Of a stretch of 33,119 nt of DNA, positions 1-8,196 are shown piece by piece. Made by a program: the position numbers and the translations under genes. Source of the stretch: Bacteroidota bacterium. Its GTDB lineage: Bacteria > Bacteroidota > Bacteroidia > Chitinophagales > Saprospiraceae. Where the stretch lies: NCBI GenBank assembly GCA_029561355.1, contig JAKQJD010000290.1, positions 1 to 33,119 on the forward strand, read 5' to 3'. Position 1 is the stretch's first letter. The number at the start of each line of letters is the position of its first letter. The notes below the pieces were generated by a model, which made no database searches, was not told the origin of the DNA, and worked only from the letters and a program-made list of their open reading frames with translations.

Positions 1-711
1 CTACACCAGTTCCGCCCAGTGCCGTACGTGCAGCCTTTCCTGCGGCTGCCAGGCGCCCGTTTTCCAGTTGAAGGATTCTAAAGCGTTGAAATTCAATTTG
101 TAATCAAATTGAGAGGGCACGTCGTAGCAATAGCCGGGGTAGTAAAATTCCATCCCCAGTTCCTGCGATTTCAACAATTCCAGCAAAAAAGTGTAGTTAC
201 CAAGGCTGAACCTGGAAAAGTCGGGGTGGAAAAAACAATAAGTGCCTGATACCGCCTTTTGGCCGATATGCATAAAACTGTAAGCAACAACCTTTCCATC
301 GGGCATGCGAACGGTAAACGAAGTGCCGGTAACGGGCTCCAGGTGGGCCTGAGCGCCGATAAAAGTAGCCAGCAAATCGGGGCGCCGTTCCGTAAACCGG
401 TGTTCCGAATGCAATTGAAACAAGGTGTCGTGCTCGGGCGTAAGCATAATGGGACCGTAATCGACATTCAGGTCGGCATTTCGGCGAAGCAACTGGCGCT
501 GACTTTTGGAAAACTGAAAATCCTTCAGGCGGATGCGCAGCGGAATAGTGCCGCACATCTGGCTGCGGCAAACGGCAAAATTGTGCCGGATAATGGAATA
601 GCCCAGTAAACGCCAGCCATTTGCCATATAATGGTCGAAAACAGCCGGTTCCAGCGGCTGCATCAGTAGCCGCTCATCGATTACATCTTCTAAAATAACT
701 GGCTGTCTCAT
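1..711 (-). CDS. Arginyl/leucyl-tRNA--protein transferase family (N-end rule aminoacyltransferase)
   Basis: A 236-aa protein that should transfer an amino acid from charged tRNA to the N-terminus of target proteins, marking them for degradation. The family is recognised from the segment CRSQMCGTIPLRIRL followed by FSKSQRQLLRRNADL (about residues 48-81), which matches the C-x4-C-PlRI and SQRR-x3-RN-DL core of ATE/Bpt proteins. The C-terminal GNAT-like half carries FSRFSLGNYTFLLEL and YYPGYCY, equivalent to the SRRSLG and YLGY motifs. The ATG at 711 is the first in frame and the TAG stop occupies the first three bases of the window, so the gene is complete. Whether the donor is Arg or Leu cannot be read from sequence. 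It is divergent from ppc, with a 143-bp gap in which I see no strong promoter. Confidence 0.88.
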   Translation of the reverse strand: MRQPVILEDVIDERLLMQPLEPAVFDHYMANGWRLLGYSIIRHNFAVCRSQMCGTIPLRIRLKDFQFSKSQRQLLRRNADLNVDYGPIMLTPEHDTLFQLHSEHRFTERRPDLLATFIGAQAHLEPVTGTSFTVRMPDGKVVAYSFMHIGQKAVSGTYCFFHPDFSRFSLGNYTFLLELLKSQELGMEFYYPGYCYDVPSQFDYKLNFNALESFNWKTGAWQPQERLHVRHWAELV

Positions 712-854
712 GGGTAAATCAAAAATCGAGCTGCAATTTTATGCTTTTTTTAGGCCATTTCATAAATAGAAGAAGCGCATGCCCGTTCTTTGCTCCGAAA
801 GGTCATACCGCAATGGGACGCTGATACGCCCCGAACCTGACAATACTCTTCCAT

Positions 855-3452
855 ATGAATTTTGAATCTTCGATTGCCCTGCTCTATCATACGTACAACA
901 GCCTTTTTCTGAGCCTTCCTTTCCAGGGAATCGAAGAAACGGGCACGCACCTCGCATTGTTCGGCCAGCATTGTAAAACAGAATTCAAGGCCGGCAAAAG
1001 CCCCGTAGACATCGTAGAGTCATTTTGGGGCGAGTATTTCGAAAAAGCCGGACCGGAAGAACGTATCACCCTCCTGTTCTATTTTATCCGGTATATCGAA
1101 AGGCAGGTCGTGCTGTTTGATTCGGTGGAGGATTCGCTGTTTGAGCAGACACACGAAATGAACGGTCCCGGCTCTCTGAAACACCTGCTGGGCCGGCTCG
1201 ATTCGGACGATTTGCAAAAAAAACTGCTGGAAAAGATCAAAACCTACAGTGTGCGGCTCGTGCTGACCGCGCACCCCACGCAGTTTTACCCCGGCAAAGT
1301 GCTCGGAATTATCAACGACCTGGGCAAGGAAATCCGTCAAAACGACCTCGAAGACATCCGGATGTTGCTCATGCAACTGGGCAAAACGACCTTTTTCAAC
1401 CGCACCCGCCCTACCCCCTTCGATGAAGCGCTGAGCCTGAGCTGGTACCTGGAGCACATATTTTTTCATGCCATCCCGGAAATCCTTTTCCGGCTGCTGC
1501 GCTCCTTGAATCAGGACGTCACCACTTTTGAAAACCCGCAATTGCTGGCACTGGGGTTTTGGCCCGGCGGCGACCGCGACGGCAATCCGTTTGTCATAGC
1601 CGAAACCACCCAACAGGTTGCCAAACGCCTGCGGGAGGTAGTGCTCCGCGGATACTACCGCGACATCCGCCAACTCAGACGGCGCCTCACTTTCAGGGGC
1701 ACCGAAGACTGGCTTGGTAAAGCGGAAATGAAGATCAATAATACCTTGTATTACCCCGACCGGGAGCAATACAACAGTTGCAGGGAATTGCTGGAGGATT
1801 TGCTGGAAGCCCGTAAAATACTGATACAGGACCACCAGGACCTTTTTCTCGACGAACTCGATCGGTTTATTCTCAAAATCAGGGTATTCGGTTTTTATTT
1901 CGCCAGTCTCGACATCCGGCAGGACAGTCGTAAACACGGAGAAGTTTGGGAGGCCATTTTTAATAACTGGAATGAAAAATTTCCCTGGTTCGAACTCGAA
2001 GAGTTTCGCAAGGCCGATGAAACGACGCAGATGGACCGACTGCTGAGCACCAATTACCACCTGGACGAAAACGACTTTTCCGATCCGTTTGTAAAAGAAA
2101 CGATCCGCTCTTTCAACGCCATTGCACATATTCAGGAATGCAATGGCGAATTGGGATGCCATCGCTATATCATCAGCAACTGCCAGAGTGCGCTCAATGT
2201 GGCCGAGGTGCTGGCGCTCGCCCACCTCACGCTGCTGCCGCTGCAAAACGAAAAAAACAAGAAAAACGCCGAAGTAGCCATCGACACAGTTCCGCTCGAT
2301 ATCGTGCCCTTGTTCGAAACCATCGACGACCTGGCAGCCTGCGGAGAGGTGATGGAAAAACTGTACACCAACCGCTATTACGCCAAACACCTGGAAGCGC
2401 GCGGAAAAGTGCAGCACATCATGCTGGGCTTTTCGGACGGCACCAAAGACGGCGGTTACCTGCGCGCCAACTGGAGTATTTACCTCGCCAAGGAGGCGCT
2501 CACCCGTGTGAGCCGGCAGCACGGCGTCACCGTTATTTTCTTCGACGGCCGCGGCGGCCCTCCGGGTCGCGGTGGCGGCAACAATGCCAGTTACTATGCC
2601 GCACACGGTAAAACCATTGAAAACCACGGCATTCAGGTAACAATTCAGGGCCAGACCGTAAGCAGTACATACGGAACACGGGCGGCGGCCACGTTTAATA
2701 CCGAGCGTTTGTTCGCGGCCGGACTGGAAAACCACCTGTTCGACAGCCATTCAAACGAACTGAGCGACGCCGACCACAAACTGCTGGAAGAACTGGCGGA
2801 GGCGGCGTACAAAAGTTACCTGGAACTCAAAAACCACGAAGATTTTGTTCCTTACCTCGAAAAAATGACGCCCCTGAAATGGTACGGCGACTCGAATATT
2901 GCCAGCCGCCCCACCAAGCGCAGCGGAACCGGCGGTATGCGTTTCGAAGACCTGCGCGCGATTCCGTTTGTAGGCGCATGGGCGCAAATGAAACAAAACG
3001 TGCCCGGCTACCATGGCCTGGGCGGCGCTATCGCCAGTTTCAAAAAAGGCAAAAACGAGGAGTTACGCAGCCTGTACAAGCGATCGCTGTTCTTCCGGAC
3101 CCTGCTGGAAAACTCGATGCAATCGCTGGCAAAATCAAATTTCGAGGTGACACATTACCTGGCCGATCACCCGAAATTTGGCGATTTCTGGAAAAAACTG
3201 CACGAAGAATATATCCGGACCAGCGAAATGCTGCGCGAACTTTCCGGGCAGGAACTACTTTCCGGAAATGCTATGACCCGCGCCAGTATCGCTATTCGGG
3301 AAAATATCGTTTTGCCGCTGATCGCCATTCAGCAGTTTGCCATGCAGCGCCTGCAGAACAAAAATTTGTCGCCCAAAGAGGTGGAAACCTACCAGCATCT
3401 GGTGTTGAGGGCCATGTTCGGCATTATCAATGCGGCGAGAAATGCGGCCTGA
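855..3452 (+). CDS. ppc: Phosphoenolpyruvate carboxylase, divergent Bacteroidota-type
   Basis: An 865-aa cytoplasmic enzyme that converts PEP and bicarbonate to oxaloacetate, an anaplerotic reaction. Seen in order: VLTAHPTQ with the first catalytic His at residue 140, FWPGGDRDGNPFV near 236-248, MLGFSDGTKDGGY near 530, the glycine loop FFDGRGGPPGRGGG near 562-575, and the C-terminus NAARNAA. Length fits the family (about 850-950 aa). Several normally invariant positions differ from the textbook enzyme: HPTE reads HPTQ, the following RR is absent, SDS-x-KD reads SDGTKD, FHGRGG reads FDGRGG, and the final NTG reads NAA. Similar variants probably exist in related Bacteroidota, so this looks like a clade form and not a decayed gene. 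The start is the first ATG of a long open frame. Confidence 0.93.
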   Translation: MNFESSIALLYHTYNSLFLSLPFQGIEETGTHLALFGQHCKTEFKAGKSPVDIVESFWGEYFEKAGPEERITLLFYFIRYIERQVVLFDSVEDSLFEQTHEMNGPGSLKHLLGRLDSDDLQKKLLEKIKTYSVRLVLTAHPTQFYPGKVLGIINDLGKEIRQNDLEDIRMLLMQLGKTTFFNRTRPTPFDEALSLSWYLEHIFFHAIPEILFRLLRSLNQDVTTFENPQLLALGFWPGGDRDGNPFVIAETTQQVAKRLREVVLRGYYRDIRQLRRRLTFRGTEDWLGKAEMKINNTLYYPDREQYNSCRELLEDLLEARKILIQDHQDLFLDELDRFILKIRVFGFYFASLDIRQDSRKHGEVWEAIFNNWNEKFPWFELEEFRKADETTQMDRLLSTNYHLDENDFSDPFVKETIRSFNAIAHIQECNGELGCHRYIISNCQSALNVAEVLALAHLTLLPLQNEKNKKNAEVAIDTVPLDIVPLFETIDDLAACGEVMEKLYTNRYYAKHLEARGKVQHIMLGFSDGTKDGGYLRANWSIYLAKEALTRVSRQHGVTVIFFDGRGGPPGRGGGNNASYYAAHGKTIENHGIQVTIQGQTVSSTYGTRAAATFNTERLFAAGLENHLFDSHSNELSDADHKLLEELAEAAYKSYLELKNHEDFVPYLEKMTPLKWYGDSNIASRPTKRSGTGGMRFEDLRAIPFVGAWAQMKQNVPGYHGLGGAIASFKKGKNEELRSLYKRSLFFRTLLENSMQSLAKSNFEVTHYLADHPKFGDFWKKLHEEYIRTSEMLRELSGQELLSGNAMTRASIAIRENIVLPLIAIQQFAMQRLQNKNLSPKEVETYQHLVLRAMFGIINAARNAA

Positions 3453-3607
3453 TTTCCTCACAATTGTTTTAAAAAGGCACAACAGGAAACCGGAAAACCT
3501 TATTTAAAACACTGAAAATCAATTAGTTAATTTTCATTTAGCAAAACTGGCACAGGTTTTGAAATTATTGTCGTGTCGCACCCAAACCGATCAGCGACCC
3601 AATAATT

Positions 3608-3697
3608 ATGAAATCGAAAAATAAATCCATCGTCACTGTATTCGCTTTGTTGTTTCACATTGTCCTGCTCTACTGGGCATTTCAACAAATGAACTGA
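3608..3697 (+). CDS. Putative 29-aa single-pass membrane microprotein
   Basis: A short frame starting at ATG 3608 and ending in TGA 3695-3697, lying in the 313-bp gap between ppc and the CotH protein gene. The product begins MKSKNKSIVTVFALLF and continues with a hydrophobic stretch ending LLYWAFQQMN. It has four Lys/Ser-rich polar residues first, then about 17 apolar residues, the layout of a one-helix inner-membrane peptide with its N-terminus inside. There is no recognisable family and no clear ribosome-binding site, which is normal for this phylum. A random frame of this size is possible. The positive-inside pattern and its place in an otherwise empty gap are the only support. Confidence 0.4.
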   Translation: MKSKNKSIVTVFALLFHIVLLYWAFQQMN

Positions 3698-3712
3698 GGC
3701 AGGCATGGGAAT

Positions 3713-3741
3713 TTTGTATCAGGATTAATTTGATATATTTG
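3713..3741 (+). promoter_or_regulatory. Bacteroidota-type promoter for the CotH/T9SS protein gene
   Basis: TTTG at 3713-3716 and TATATTTG at 3734-3741, separated by 17 nt, match the -33 TTTG and -7 TAnnTTTG elements of the Bacteroidota primary sigma factor. The box ends 24 nt before the ATG at 3766, giving a leader of roughly 15-20 nt. This is the only promoter in the window in which I see both elements. Confidence 0.65.
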
Positions 3742-3765
3742 TCCTGCACATAATTTCCCCGGTTC

Positions 3766-6258
3766 ATGCGTCTATTGTACTTCCGCCGTTTTGGGCTCCT
3801 CTTTGCTTGTTTACTGATTGCCGCTCGCTTCGAGGCTCAACGGCTCAATGAATTCCTGGCTTCCAATCAGTCTGTTTATGCCGACCCGTCCGCCAACTTC
3901 GACGACTGGGTTGAAATTTACAACCCGGGCGACGAGGCTATAGACCTTTCCGGATATTTTATATCCGATAAAGCCGGGCTGCCTTTCAAATGGCGTATTC
4001 CTGCCGGTTTTTCTGAAGAAACCACCATCCAGCCGGGCGGCTTTTTATTGCTTTGGCTCGACGACCAGCCGGAAGAAGGACCCTTGCATTTACCTTTCAA
4101 ACTCGATGCCGCAGGTGAAAACCTGCTGCTTTCCGATCCAGATAGCATTTTGCTGGACGAAGTGCATTTTGGTCAGCAAACGACTGATGTAAGCCTCGCC
4201 CGTCAACCGGACGGATCTGGCGCCTGGCTTATCTGCACCTCCCCTACGCCCGGTTTTTCCAACAGTCTTTCCACCGGTACGCCGCTGACTGAAATTCCCG
4301 TTGCCTCCGTTTCCGGAGGCAGATTCGACGAGGCATTTCAGGTAGTTTTTTCGTGTAGTACACCGGGCGCGGAAATACGACTCCGCTTTGACGGCGCTAT
4401 GCCCGATCAGAATGATTCATTGTACACGCAACCACTTGATATTCAACAAACTACCATAGTTCGTGCCCGCGCTTTTGCACCCGGTTATTTGCCGGGCCGC
4501 ACCGCTTCGTACAGTTATTTGTTTGTTGCGCCACATACCTTTCCCATCGTTTCCCTGGTTTTTGAACCCGGCGATTTTTTCGATCCCGAAACCGGCATCT
4601 ACGCACAGGCAATCGCGCTTTCCAATGTGGAAGTGCCGGCACATGCCACCTGGATCGAGCCGGACGGGCATACGGGCTTCACGGCTGACGTGGCGGTAGA
4701 GCCTTTCGGCAGCGGTAGCCTGACCCTGCCGCAAAAAAGCCTGCTGCTCAAAGCCAAACCGGCTTTCGGCTCCCAGGAAATCGAATACCCTGTCTTTCCG
4801 GATCTGCCGCAGGAAAAATACAAAAGCCTCGTCTTGCGCAACAGCGGACAAGACTGGGGCGTGACCATGTTTCGCGACGCTTTTGTGGGTTCGCTCGCAA
4901 CGGATATCAGCGATGTGCAGCCGGTATTGGATACCGTTTCGCTGGCTTTTCAGGGATTCCAGCCGTCTGTCGTTTACCTGAACGGTGAATACTGGGGCAT
5001 CCACAACGTACGGGAACAGCACAACAAGAATTTCATTTCCCGACACTTCGATGTGGATGGAGATGACGTGGATTTTATCGAATTTTATAGCAATGCCCTC
5101 GAAGGGGACAGTTTGCAATGGCAGGCTTTCTGGCAATGGCTTTCTGATAATCACTTTCAAAACGATGAGAAATTCAAGGAGTTGGCAGACAAAAATGACA
5201 TGGTCAACTTCACGGATTATTGCATTTTTCAAATTGTATCCGACAATGTGGACTGGCCCGGAAAAAACTGGCGGCGATTCAAATCCCATGACCCGGAAGC
5301 GCGCTGGCAATGGCTGCCGTACGATTTCGACCTGAGTTTCGGGATTATGAATACCGATTTTAGTTGGAACACCGGTTATGCAGGGCAAAATGCCTTTGCC
5401 CGGGCGCTGGACAGCACGTTCAGTTTCTGGGCCACCGCCGAGTGGCAAACGGTGGTGCTGCGCCGGGCCATGGAAAACCAGCAATACCGGCATTATTTCC
5501 TCAACCGCACGGCCGATCTGCTGAATACCGTTTTTGAAAAATACCGATTACTCATCCGCCTCGATGCTTTTGAAAACAGGTATTTACCTGAAATTGACCG
5601 GCATTTCGAGCGCTGGTTTGCTTCACCCGGGTGGTTGTCATACTGGCAAAACAACGTGCAGAAGATGCGCGATTTTGCCTATTCCCGTGCGAACCAGTGT
5701 TACCAGCACGTACCACAAACGTTTCCCGAAGCGGAAGGAGTGGCAACGATCAACCTGAACGTGGAGCCGCCGGGGGCAGGCGCCCTGCATTTCAGTACGC
5801 TCCATTTCGACTCCGCACAACTGCCCTGGCAGGGACGTTATTTTAAAGGCATTCCTGTTCCGGCAATAGCTGTTGCCAAAGAAGGCTGGACTTTCGCGGG
5901 CTGGTCAGTGCAGGGGGTGGGTTTGTCCGACAGTATTTCGGTTTTGATAAACGGCGACCTGGATCTGACCGCACATTTCGTGCTGGATTCCCTGCCGCTC
6001 GATACGGAAAGCGCCGTGACATTTTTCCAACTTTTCCCTAACCCGGCGGGGCGCATGGTCCAGATCTCTGCACATACGCCTGTCCGGCAGGTAATTTTGT
6101 ATGATGCGCTGGGCATCCGGCGGCGTGCATATTCTTTCGACGAGGGCGGCTCCACCATCGCTCCGCTCGATCTGGAGGGTTTGCCCGCAGGGGTTTATGC
6201 AGCGGAAGTGGTTTCTATTTCCGGAAGAAGATCGGTACAACGATTTGTGAAATCCTGA
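3766..6258 (+). CDS. Secreted lamin-tail/CotH-domain protein with T9SS sorting domain
   Basis: An 830-aa secreted protein. A signal peptide (about 1-24) ends FEAQ, predicted to be cut before Gln. Next come a lamin-tail-like domain (about 26-165, with DDWVEIYNPGDEAIDLSGYF), a chitobiase C-terminal-like beta domain (about 178-250, with TPGAEIRLRFDG), and a CotH kinase-like domain (about 255-640, with WGIHNVREQHN, NVDWPGKNWRRF and WLPYDFDLSFG). A Listeria-Bacteroides-type repeat follows (about 655-735, GWTFAGWSV), and then a type IX secretion sorting domain (about 745-830, FQLFPNPAGR and LPAGVYAAEV). CotH proteins are atypical kinases of spore coats or are linked to cell-surface glycans; the substrate here is unknown. 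Outer-membrane export by T9SS is inferred from the C-terminal domain. Confidence 0.88.
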   Translation: MRLLYFRRFGLLFACLLIAARFEAQRLNEFLASNQSVYADPSANFDDWVEIYNPGDEAIDLSGYFISDKAGLPFKWRIPAGFSEETTIQPGGFLLLWLDDQPEEGPLHLPFKLDAAGENLLLSDPDSILLDEVHFGQQTTDVSLARQPDGSGAWLICTSPTPGFSNSLSTGTPLTEIPVASVSGGRFDEAFQVVFSCSTPGAEIRLRFDGAMPDQNDSLYTQPLDIQQTTIVRARAFAPGYLPGRTASYSYLFVAPHTFPIVSLVFEPGDFFDPETGIYAQAIALSNVEVPAHATWIEPDGHTGFTADVAVEPFGSGSLTLPQKSLLLKAKPAFGSQEIEYPVFPDLPQEKYKSLVLRNSGQDWGVTMFRDAFVGSLATDISDVQPVLDTVSLAFQGFQPSVVYLNGEYWGIHNVREQHNKNFISRHFDVDGDDVDFIEFYSNALEGDSLQWQAFWQWLSDNHFQNDEKFKELADKNDMVNFTDYCIFQIVSDNVDWPGKNWRRFKSHDPEARWQWLPYDFDLSFGIMNTDFSWNTGYAGQNAFARALDSTFSFWATAEWQTVVLRRAMENQQYRHYFLNRTADLLNTVFEKYRLLIRLDAFENRYLPEIDRHFERWFASPGWLSYWQNNVQKMRDFAYSRANQCYQHVPQTFPEAEGVATINLNVEPPGAGALHFSTLHFDSAQLPWQGRYFKGIPVPAIAVAKEGWTFAGWSVQGVGLSDSISVLINGDLDLTAHFVLDSLPLDTESAVTFFQLFPNPAGRMVQISAHTPVRQVILYDALGIRRRAYSFDEGGSTIAPLDLEGLPAGVYAAEVVSISGRRSVQRFVKS

Positions 6259-6287
6259 ACAACTTTCTGCGTTTGATCGAGGTTATC

Positions 6288-6295
6288 TACATTTG
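6288..6295 (+). promoter_or_regulatory. Probable -7 box (TACATTTG) for the DUF58 gene
   Basis: TACATTTG matches TAnnTTTG exactly and ends 20 nt before the ATG at 6316. A TTTG at 6272 is too close (12 nt) to be a normal -33 element, so only the -7 half is supported. Confidence 0.45.
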
Positions 6296-6315
6296 TCGCG
6301 AATAAAACACAAAGC

Positions 6316-7254
6316 ATGGCACAGGTATTAGAAGGTCAGGATATCCGTTCGCTGGGAAGCAATCTGGAATTACTGGCGCAACAGGTAGTGGAAGGGTTTA
6401 TCGTTGGCTTGCACCGGAGTCCGTTTCACGGTTTTTCGGTAGAATTTGCGGAGCACCGGCTGTACAATTCGGGAGAATCGACCCGGAACATTGACTGGAA
6501 AGTGTACGGTCGTACGGAAAAACTTTTTATCAAAAGATTTGAAGAAGAAACAAATCTGCGCTGCCACATCGTGGTGGACGCATCTTCGACGATGTACTAC
6601 CCGTGGGAAGAAAAACAGCCCCAGAAATACAAATACCTGAATAAATTCTGCTTCGCCGCACAATCGGCCGCCGTACTGATGAACGCGCTCCGGCGCCAGC
6701 GCGACGCATTCGGACTCACCTTGTTTGACGATGACGTGCGCTTTAGCACCTCCGCCAAATCGAGCACCGTGCATTACAGGCTGCTTTTGTCGAAGTTGTC
6801 AGAACTCATCGAAAACCCGCAGTTGAACAAAACCACCGACCTGGCAACCAGCCTGCACCAGGTGGCAGAAAGTATTCACCGCCGCTCGCTGGTGGTCATA
6901 TTCACCGACGTGATGGAACAGCCCAGCAAGGCGGAGGAACTGTACGCAGCGCTGCAGCACCTGCGGTATGCCAAACACGAGGTGATTTTGTTCCACGTCA
7001 CGGATAAAAGCAAGGAACTCGATTTCGAATTTGAAAACCGCCCGTATATTTTTGTGGATATGGAAAGTGGCGAGCAGGTAAAACTGCAACCCAACATGGT
7101 GAAGGAATTTTACACCAAACAGGTGGCGGAATTCACCGCTCAACTGCGCATGAAATGTCTGCAATTCAAAATCGATTTTGTGGAAGCCGATATGAACAAG
7201 GGTTTTAACCAGATTTTGCAGACTTGGATGGTGAAGCGGGCGAAAATGGGATGA
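6316..7254 (+). CDS. DUF58 (von Willebrand-like) protein
   Basis: A 312-aa cytoplasmic protein of the DUF58 family, whose genes often sit beside MoxR-type AAA ATPases and VWA membrane proteins (BatA/BatB); no MoxR gene is in this window. The family is shown by the N-terminal STRNIDWKVYGRTEKLFIKRFEEE and by HIVVDASSTMYYPW, which contains the MIDAS-like start of the VWA fold. The MIDAS here reads D-A-S-S-T instead of DxSxS, so metal binding may differ. The rest (LVVIFTDVMEQP, AKHEVILFHV) fits VWA strands. The ATG at 6316 lies 20 nt after a TAnnTTTG box. A ppk2-like gene follows 60 bp downstream on the same strand, with a short direct repeat between them. Confidence 0.85.
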   Translation: MAQVLEGQDIRSLGSNLELLAQQVVEGFIVGLHRSPFHGFSVEFAEHRLYNSGESTRNIDWKVYGRTEKLFIKRFEEETNLRCHIVVDASSTMYYPWEEKQPQKYKYLNKFCFAAQSAAVLMNALRRQRDAFGLTLFDDDVRFSTSAKSSTVHYRLLLSKLSELIENPQLNKTTDLATSLHQVAESIHRRSLVVIFTDVMEQPSKAEELYAALQHLRYAKHEVILFHVTDKSKELDFEFENRPYIFVDMESGEQVKLQPNMVKEFYTKQVAEFTAQLRMKCLQFKIDFVEADMNKGFNQILQTWMVKRAKMG

Positions 7255-7255
7255 G

Positions 7256-7280
7256 GGGAGTTGAGAGGTTGAGAGGTTGA
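7256..7280. repeat. Short tandem repeat (TTGAGAGG units), half-element
   Basis: Two exact TTGAGAGG copies (7261-7276), a partial third copy after them and a related GAGGGGAG before them fill most of the DUF58-PPK2 gap. It resembles one arm of the inverted-repeat elements found in other gaps, with no opposite arm here. Confidence 0.6.
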
Positions 7281-7314
7281 TGAAAATTTGATCATAAAAC
7301 ATAACGAACCGATA

Positions 7315-8070
7315 ATGGCCGCTAAACAACTCATAAAACTATCCGAAATCCCGACCGGCGCCCCGAAAGGCTTAAAGAAGAAAGATCTGAAGGAGGAAAC
7401 GGAAAAACTGGTAAAACGCTTCGGCGAATTGCATCACCTGTTGTATGCCGAAGCAAAACATTCCGTGCTGATCATTTTTCAGGGCATGGATGCCAGTGGC
7501 AAGGACGGAGCAGTCCGCAGGGTTTTCCGTGATTGCACCATTGCCGGCCTCGATCTGGTTTCTTTTAAAAAACCTACCGAACTGGAAATGTCGCACGATT
7601 TCCTGTGGCGCGTGCACCGCTGGGCGCCGGAAAAAGGTATGCTGACCATTTTCAACCGCAGCCACTACGAGGATATTCTCATTCAGCGCGTGCACAAGTG
7701 GATCGATATGACCCGCGTCAAAAAACGGATGGCCGCCATCAACGCGTTCGAAGATTTGATCCAGTTTGATAACAACACGCTGGTTTTCAAGTTCTACATG
7801 CACATTTCCAAGGAAGAACAGGAAATTCAGTTGCAGGAACGCCTGAGCGACCCGGCTAAATACTGGAAGCACAATCCGGGCGACTGGGAGGAGCGCAAAT
7901 ACTGGGACCAGTACATGGAAGCATACGAATATGTGATTAACGAAAGCGATACGCCCTGGCATATCTGTCCGGTCGACAACCGCTGGTACCGCGACTATTT
8001 TATCCTGAAAGTGCTGGTAGAAGGTCTGGAAAAACTGAATATGAGTATGCCGGTTCCGGAGAAAAATTAG
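7315..8070 (+). CDS. Polyphosphate kinase 2 family protein
   Basis: A 251-aa PPK2-family kinase that moves phosphate between polyphosphate and nucleotides (ADP/ATP or AMP/ADP, depending on class). Walker A is IFQGMDASGKDGAVRR (about residues 55-70) and Walker B is LTIFNRSHYEDIL (about 111-123). The lid region is rich in Arg/Lys, and the C-terminal WHICPVDNRWYRDYF is typical of the family. The open frame begins earlier with TTG at 7288; I chose ATG 7315 because the upstream residues come from the repeat-bearing spacer and the family normally starts close to this point. The class (I, II or III) cannot be assigned with confidence by eye. The gene ends four bases before an 82-nt perfect palindrome. 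Confidence 0.9.
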   Translation: MAAKQLIKLSEIPTGAPKGLKKKDLKEETEKLVKRFGELHHLLYAEAKHSVLIIFQGMDASGKDGAVRRVFRDCTIAGLDLVSFKKPTELEMSHDFLWRVHRWAPEKGMLTIFNRSHYEDILIQRVHKWIDMTRVKKRMAAINAFEDLIQFDNNTLVFKFYMHISKEEQEIQLQERLSDPAKYWKHNPGDWEERKYWDQYMEAYEYVINESDTPWHICPVDNRWYRDYFILKVLVEGLEKLNMSMPVPEKN

Positions 8071-8074
8071 ACTC

Positions 8075-8156
8075 TGGTGGCATTGGATATAAAAATGAAG
8101 AGGTTTTTTGTCGCGAGCGACAAAAAACCTCTTCATTTTTATATCCAATGCCACCA
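8075..8156. repeat. Perfect 82-nt palindrome (40-bp stem, 2-nt loop)
   Basis: Bases 8075-8114 are exactly complementary to 8117-8156, with only GA between them. It lies between convergent ends of the PPK2 and outer-membrane protein genes, so it could end transcription from both sides. The inner part reads T6, then GTCGC-GA-GCGAC, then A6. In a standard intrinsic terminator the A tract precedes and the T tract follows, so this is the reverse order and not a textbook terminator. Confidence 0.95.
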
Positions 8157-8196
8157 CTAAGCCAACTCAAACAATCTCAATTTTTGGAACCAGGCT

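Noticed and set aside
1020..2750. 576-codon open frame antisense to ppc
   Set aside because: Its sequence mirrors the codon pattern of ppc, which has all its family motifs; the antisense product has no recognisable domain. It is a shadow frame.
4417..5493. 358-codon open frame antisense to the CotH gene
   Set aside because: The opposite strand encodes clear CotH motifs here; no domain is visible in the antisense product.
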